Origin: Anaeramoeba flamelloides
Taxonomy: Eukaryota; Metamonada; Anaeramoebidae
Reading direction: 5' to 3'
Length of the DNA: 64,000 nucleotides
NCBI GenBank assembly: GCA_027625915.1
Contig: JANTQA010000033.1
Coordinates: 3,162,001-3,226,000, forward strand
Part shown: in pieces, positions 59,441 to 64,000 of the stretch
Layout of the letters: each line of letters begins with the position of its first letter
How positions within the stretch are numbered: the first letter of the stretch is position 1
The notes under the pieces: generated by a model
Database searches by the model: none
What the model was told of the DNA's origin: nothing
Seen by the model: the letters and a program-made list of their open reading frames with translations, nothing else
Position numbers and translations under genes: made by a program

Positions 59441-62400
59441 AAATAAATTTTACTTGTTTTTTTTGAAAAATGCAAGATAATTTTTTTTGTTATTTTGTTT
59501 TTTGTTTTTGTTTTTGTTTAAGGTTGACCAAATTTTCGATTTTGAAAAAGTTCTGTTTTAATTCTTTTCAGAGCCTTTTTTTTTTATTCATATTCTTTAT
59601 TAATCCTTTAATTAGTTTTTTATTCTTTTTAGAAAAAAGTTTTGCAGAACAAGCAAAAAGACCAGTAATAATTCTGGTACACCATTATTTTTTATAAGAA
59701 GTTTAACATCAGTTTTCAAAATTGATGACTTTCGAAGATTTGATCAAAACCTTTTGTTAATTTAATTACTTACTTTTTGATCACTGATCTTTAAAATGAT
59801 TGTTTGTTAATATAAGTGAAAAGTTGTTGTACAGCTTTGTTTTGAAACTTTATTCAGAAAAGGTGTGTGAGTGAAACGTTACAACCTTCTTTTTATATAA
59901 AAATTCATGAGAAAGAAATTGGAAAAACCTAAAAGTTGATTTTCCTTCATCAAATAGTAAATATTCAACGAATTATTTTTTTAAAAACTAAACAATGAGG
60001 ACAAAGTCTTTTTGAATTACAAAGAGAAAACTAATCATTCAATTAAGAATTTTTGTTATATGTTACTTTTCAAATATTTCAGCTGATTATATTTTTCTTT
60101 AATTTTAAAAAAATTCATTTAGGATTCTTCGTTCACAGGCTACCTACCCAAGACTTTTATAATATAAAGCGACAAAACAACTAGATATAAAACCCAAATT
60201 ATAACCCTACTCTTTGAAATTCAATACAGTGATCTAAATAATGTGTGCCCAACCACAAAAACACAAGTTTCAAAATAAAAACAGTGTTTTTTTTTTCTCC
60301 TCTATCACTAAGCAACATCTAATTCAGTAATTAATAGTATATATAAACCCAAATCAATTTTAAAGGAAAGTCCCATGATAGTTTGATTAAATTTTAAACG
60401 AGGAATAGTATTTGTTGAAAATCTTTCTAATTTTTACAATTGTTTAGTATTTTTTTTTTTTGGTCAAAAATTTTCTCAAAAATTTATTAATTTTTCAGAA
60501 AAACTTGAAATTAAATCTTTCTTTTCATGGGTAGAATTTTATTTTTAATAATAGATCTTAAAAAAACCAATACAATATTTACTTATTGCTTATTTTAAGT
60601 TTCTTTGGTCAGTTAATGTGTAAGCCTTTCTTGAAAAAAGAACTAGGCTGATTATTTTGAAACTCAGGTTCAACAATCTTAAACACACCATTTTATTAAC
60701 ATTACTAATATTTCCCATAAATAAAAATTTTTATTTCAGCTTCCTATATTTTTTAAAACAATTAATTGAGAAAATCTCAAGATTCGCATAAACTCAATTA
60801 AAACAGTTTTGATTTTTTTTCGGGCTAGGCCAAAAAAAAAAAAAATGCCAAAATTTAACATACCTTCCTAGATGATTTAATAAGTTTATACATTGAATCA
60901 ACTACTTAACATTGTTTACCCTTTCAATTTTGGTTATTTTCATCTACGAATTATTGTTTTTTGATTTTCAAAATAAATTTTTAGGATGTTGACCAACATA
61001 TAAAAAATAAATTCTCAAAATTAAAGTTACCCAAAACTATATATCAGATTTCAGTTACATATCTTTTATGAATAATTTTTTAAAATTTATGATAATTTTA
61101 CTAAATTAATATTAAACTGCTTTTAAACCGATTAAGATTTAAATAGTACCCATTTTAAAATAACTGACTTTTGAAAAAAAAAAAAAAAAAAAAAACACTT
61201 ATTTTTGCGGTATTTTTTTAATTGAAATAAGTTATAATGAATGAACCTTAGATTGAACATTAATGAAGAAAAAATAATAAATATTAAAAAAAAAATGCAG
61301 ATATAAACAAAGAATATATATTAAAATGAAAAAATTTAATAAAAACAGAAAAAAAAAGTTGTTTAATTTCATTTATGGATATCTTTTGAAAAAAATATTG
61401 TATTTTATTTTTAAAATTTAAAAATATGATTCTTTTTAAACTTTTAAAAAATAGTTTAAAATAATTTCTCCACTAAGTCAAACAAAAATTTCAATAAATT
61501 TTACAATTAATAACGAAAAAAAAATTATTGAAAATTTTCATTTTTTTTTTTTTAAAATCCAATTAATAACGAACAAAGTAGTAAACCTCTTTCAAAATTG
61601 TATGTATAATAATGTTTATTATGTGAGTGTATTTCAAAAATACAAAATTTAGAGATTTTTTTTTTTGGAAAAATTTACTGAGTTATGTGAAGAGAGTTTC
61701 TAATTAGTACAATTAGTGTGAGTTTTAGAATAAATCAAATTGTTTAAATTATGTAGATCAAGTATAGTAGTTTATACCAATCTTCAAAAAAAGTGAAAAT
61801 TAAAATAGTATTTGAATCATCTGACCAAAATGTAATTGAATGTATTTAAAAAAAAAAGATAATGGAATTGAGTTAAAAATTTCTAGATCAAATTGATCAA
61901 TTTTTTTACTTTGGGAATTTTAAGTTGATTTTTGGAAATTGTATATCAGTGAAAAAATTTCAAGAATAATTTTAAAAAAATGGCAGAATCTTTTTACATT
62001 TTTTTTTATATTCTTCTTTAAAGAAAAATTGTAAATGAATTTGTTTTTTTTTATTTGTTATTTTTAATTTAATTTGATTTATTGATATTAACTAGCCCTT
62101 TTCTATTAATAAATCTTAAAAAATTGTTTATTTCTCAAAAAAAGTAGAATATAATCCTCTCTTTGCGATATTAAAAATATCACCTATCGAGAATCACAAT
62201 TAGCATATTTTTTTAATTTCACTAAAATGTATCTAGATATTTAACAATTTTAACTATACTTCATTATTGAACTTTGAGATAAATTTTTAATATCAAAAAT
62301 CTGATTTATATAGTAATTATATTCTCAAGATAACGAATAAACACTTCATAGTATTAATGAAAATTATAAGTGGTATTTTATTTTTTTCATGAAATGCAGA

Positions 62401-62774
62401 TACATTAACTGACCAAATAAATTGAAAATAAACAATAAGTAAATATGATGTTGGTTTCTTTTGATTTTTATTATTATAAAAAGAAATTCTACTCATGAAA
62501 CGAAAGATCTAATTTTAATTTTTTTAAGAAAAATTAATATAATTTTAAGAAAATTTTTTACATCAAAAAAAAAAAAACTTATTAACAACTTTGCTAACAA
62601 TTAGAGCAATTTCTAATAATTTCAAATTATGATTTAATATTAACTCAAAATATCCAGGGTTCTCTATTCAAAAATGATTTAACCCCGGGTATACCATTGT
62701 GTTGAATTTCGAAGATTTATTGCAAAAAAAAATAATAAAGAACCCGTTTTAAGTGAAACATGTGTTGTGGAATA
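59441..62774. other. long gap, no gene seen
   Basis: Apart from a short coding-like stretch ending at 59697 (possible last exon of the preceding gene), this is A+T-rich text with long homopolymers and no paired repeat. Confidence 0.45.
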
Positions 62775-62942
62775 TTACATGTACATTATTGAATAATGTG
62801 AATACAATGCACCCCAATATATTAATTTATAAATATCTTTAATATATGTATGGTTGAATCCTACTACATATTCATAATCAGTAACAAGTGTACCAACTTT
62901 TTTCTTTGTAGAAGTGATTAAGATCAGATATTGTGAAATCAT
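62775..62942 (-). CDS. 55-residue hypothetical reading frame
   Basis: Starts at ATG (MISQYLILITSTKKKVGT), continues through TDYEYVVGFNHTYIKDIYK, and ends YSIMYM. The residue mix is less A/T-driven than chance text here, but there is no homology I recognise and no support from neighbours. It could be an exon or a remnant. Confidence 0.25.
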   Translation of the reverse strand: MISQYLILITSTKKKVGTLVTDYEYVVGFNHTYIKDIYKLIYWGALYSHYSIMYM

Positions 62943-63556
62943 TTTTTTTTCTTTTGTTTTTGGAAAAATCAAGTTTTTTTTATTTTAATTTTATTTTCCA
63001 AAAAACCCACTTATGTTTTCCAGGTTAATACACATAAGAAAATATTTTTTCCAATTAGCTTTTTTCATTTCATAGAGGAATTATTATATCTTTTACCGAC
63101 TGTAAATAAACTTGTATGATAATTTCACGAATAATTATTACTCTTAATAAGTACTCTGTGTTTAGTTGACTTTTACAAAATAACAAAAAAGCGAATCAAA
63201 AAAAAAAAATTATTTTAAATATTTCTATATCAGATCGGAATTACTTAAACCTTGATAAACATAAAATATTTCAAAAATTCTGACTCACTAAAATAATAAA
63301 TAAAATAAAAAAAATTCTAATATATTCAATGACAACTAATTATCAAAACTTATGAATTATTCACTTTTTAATTAATATAAAAACATAAAAGTACAACATT
63401 TTTGTAAAAATAAAACAAAAAAAAAGTAAATCAAAAATATTGAAATCTCCCTTACGAATTGTTTATATCTCAATTTCCAATGAAAAAAGGTTCAAAAGAT
63501 TTTTTTTTATTATAAATATAGGCATTTTACAAGAAATTATCTCATGAGATTGTTTA

Positions 63557-63748
63557 ATGATTCTTGGTATTTTTGAAGATACTGTTAATTGCATAATAAA
63601 AAGATCAATAGTTTCATTCTGCTTTCCCAAAAAAAAAAATTACATCCCAAGAATTAAAAGAAATCATCAAAAGTACCCAATTCTAAAAGAGAAAATTAAT
63701 CATTTAAACTTGTTTACAAGAAATAAAAATTTGAAAAGGTTTGTATGA
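63557..63748 (+). CDS. 63-residue hypothetical reading frame
   Basis: ATG-started frame reading MILGIFEDTVNCIIKRS and a basic Lys/Asn-rich second half. Nothing recognised; it may be a chance frame near the window edge. Confidence 0.15.
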   Translation: MILGIFEDTVNCIIKRSIVSFCFPKKKNYIPRIKRNHQKYPILKEKINHLNLFTRNKNLKRFV

Positions 63749-64000
63749 TTTTATTAAAATCTTTTTTAGGAAAGCTGAATGAAAATTATGTTTCATTTAT
63801 TTTTCAACAAATAGAGGGTTTTTTTTTTCAAATTGGCTTTTAAAAAAATTTAAAAAAAAACTGATCTTCAAAAAGAAAAAAAAAATAAAAACAAAACAAA
63901 AAACAAAAAAAAAAACATTTTGTCAAATATCAATTTATTTATATCAAAAATAAAAATTTATTTTTATTATGTTGAGTTTGTTAGATTTATATTATTTGAA

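Noticed and set aside
1-64000. CRISPR arrays, rRNA genes, bacterial promoters or operons, virus-like elements
   Set aside because: No regularly spaced repeats with unique spacers, no rRNA signature, eukaryotic gene structure throughout, and no capsid, polymerase or reverse-transcriptase motifs seen.

Overview
The window reads as a very A+T-rich nuclear genome of a protist. Coding blocks are compact and richer in G+C, and are separated by long T/A-homopolymer intergenic stretches. The proteins carry long Asn, Lys and Glu/Asn runs (alternating EN, KE, KQ and poly-N tracts), and the candidate introns are short GT-AG introns of roughly 35-135 nt. This style most resembles Anaeramoeba (Metamonada). 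The organism is an inference from composition and low-complexity style, not from a marker gene.

Region by region. 1-6.8 kb: a GBF1/Gea/GNOM-type Sec7 Arf-GEF (minus strand). 6.8-11.8 kb: nested transposon-like repeats. 11.9-15.6 kb: a coiled-coil protein with an N-terminal C2-like (NT-C2) domain and a C-terminal dilute (DIL) domain (minus). 15.6-25.8 kb: a repeat field holding several inverted-repeat element families and one tRNA-Glu(UUC). 26.0-27.6 kb: an acidic/basic protein whose two ends resemble the Myb-like and C-terminal (RCT) domains of the telomere protein Rap1/TERF2IP (minus). 28-35 kb: inverted-repeat elements, including a pair that carry a telomere-like 10-bp tandem motif. 36 kb: a small B-box protein. 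41.2-42.3 kb: a ZDHHC4-like palmitoyltransferase with DHYC in place of DHHC. 42.8-47 kb: more elements, one a SINE-like insertion with a clear target duplication. 47.4-48.3 kb: a membrane-protein gene visible only if spliced. 50.7-51.8 kb: a coiled-coil protein with a possible VWA-like fold. 52.6-52.8 kb: a very small spliced gene. 54-57.2 kb: elements, one of which abuts a broken methyltransferase fragment. 58.6-59.4 kb: a small spliced basic gene. 59.4-64 kb: almost empty.

The recognisable genes point to membrane traffic and its surfaces (Arf-GEF, DIL/NT-C2 actin- or cargo-linked protein, palmitoyltransferase), plus one nuclear telomere-type protein. They look like independent eukaryotic genes, mostly on the minus strand, with no sign of an operon. 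Most of the non-coding DNA is explained by small non-autonomous DNA elements with terminal inverted repeats. Most duplicate a TA dinucleotide; one family duplicates 8 bp. No intact transposase, CRISPR array, rRNA or virus-like element was seen.
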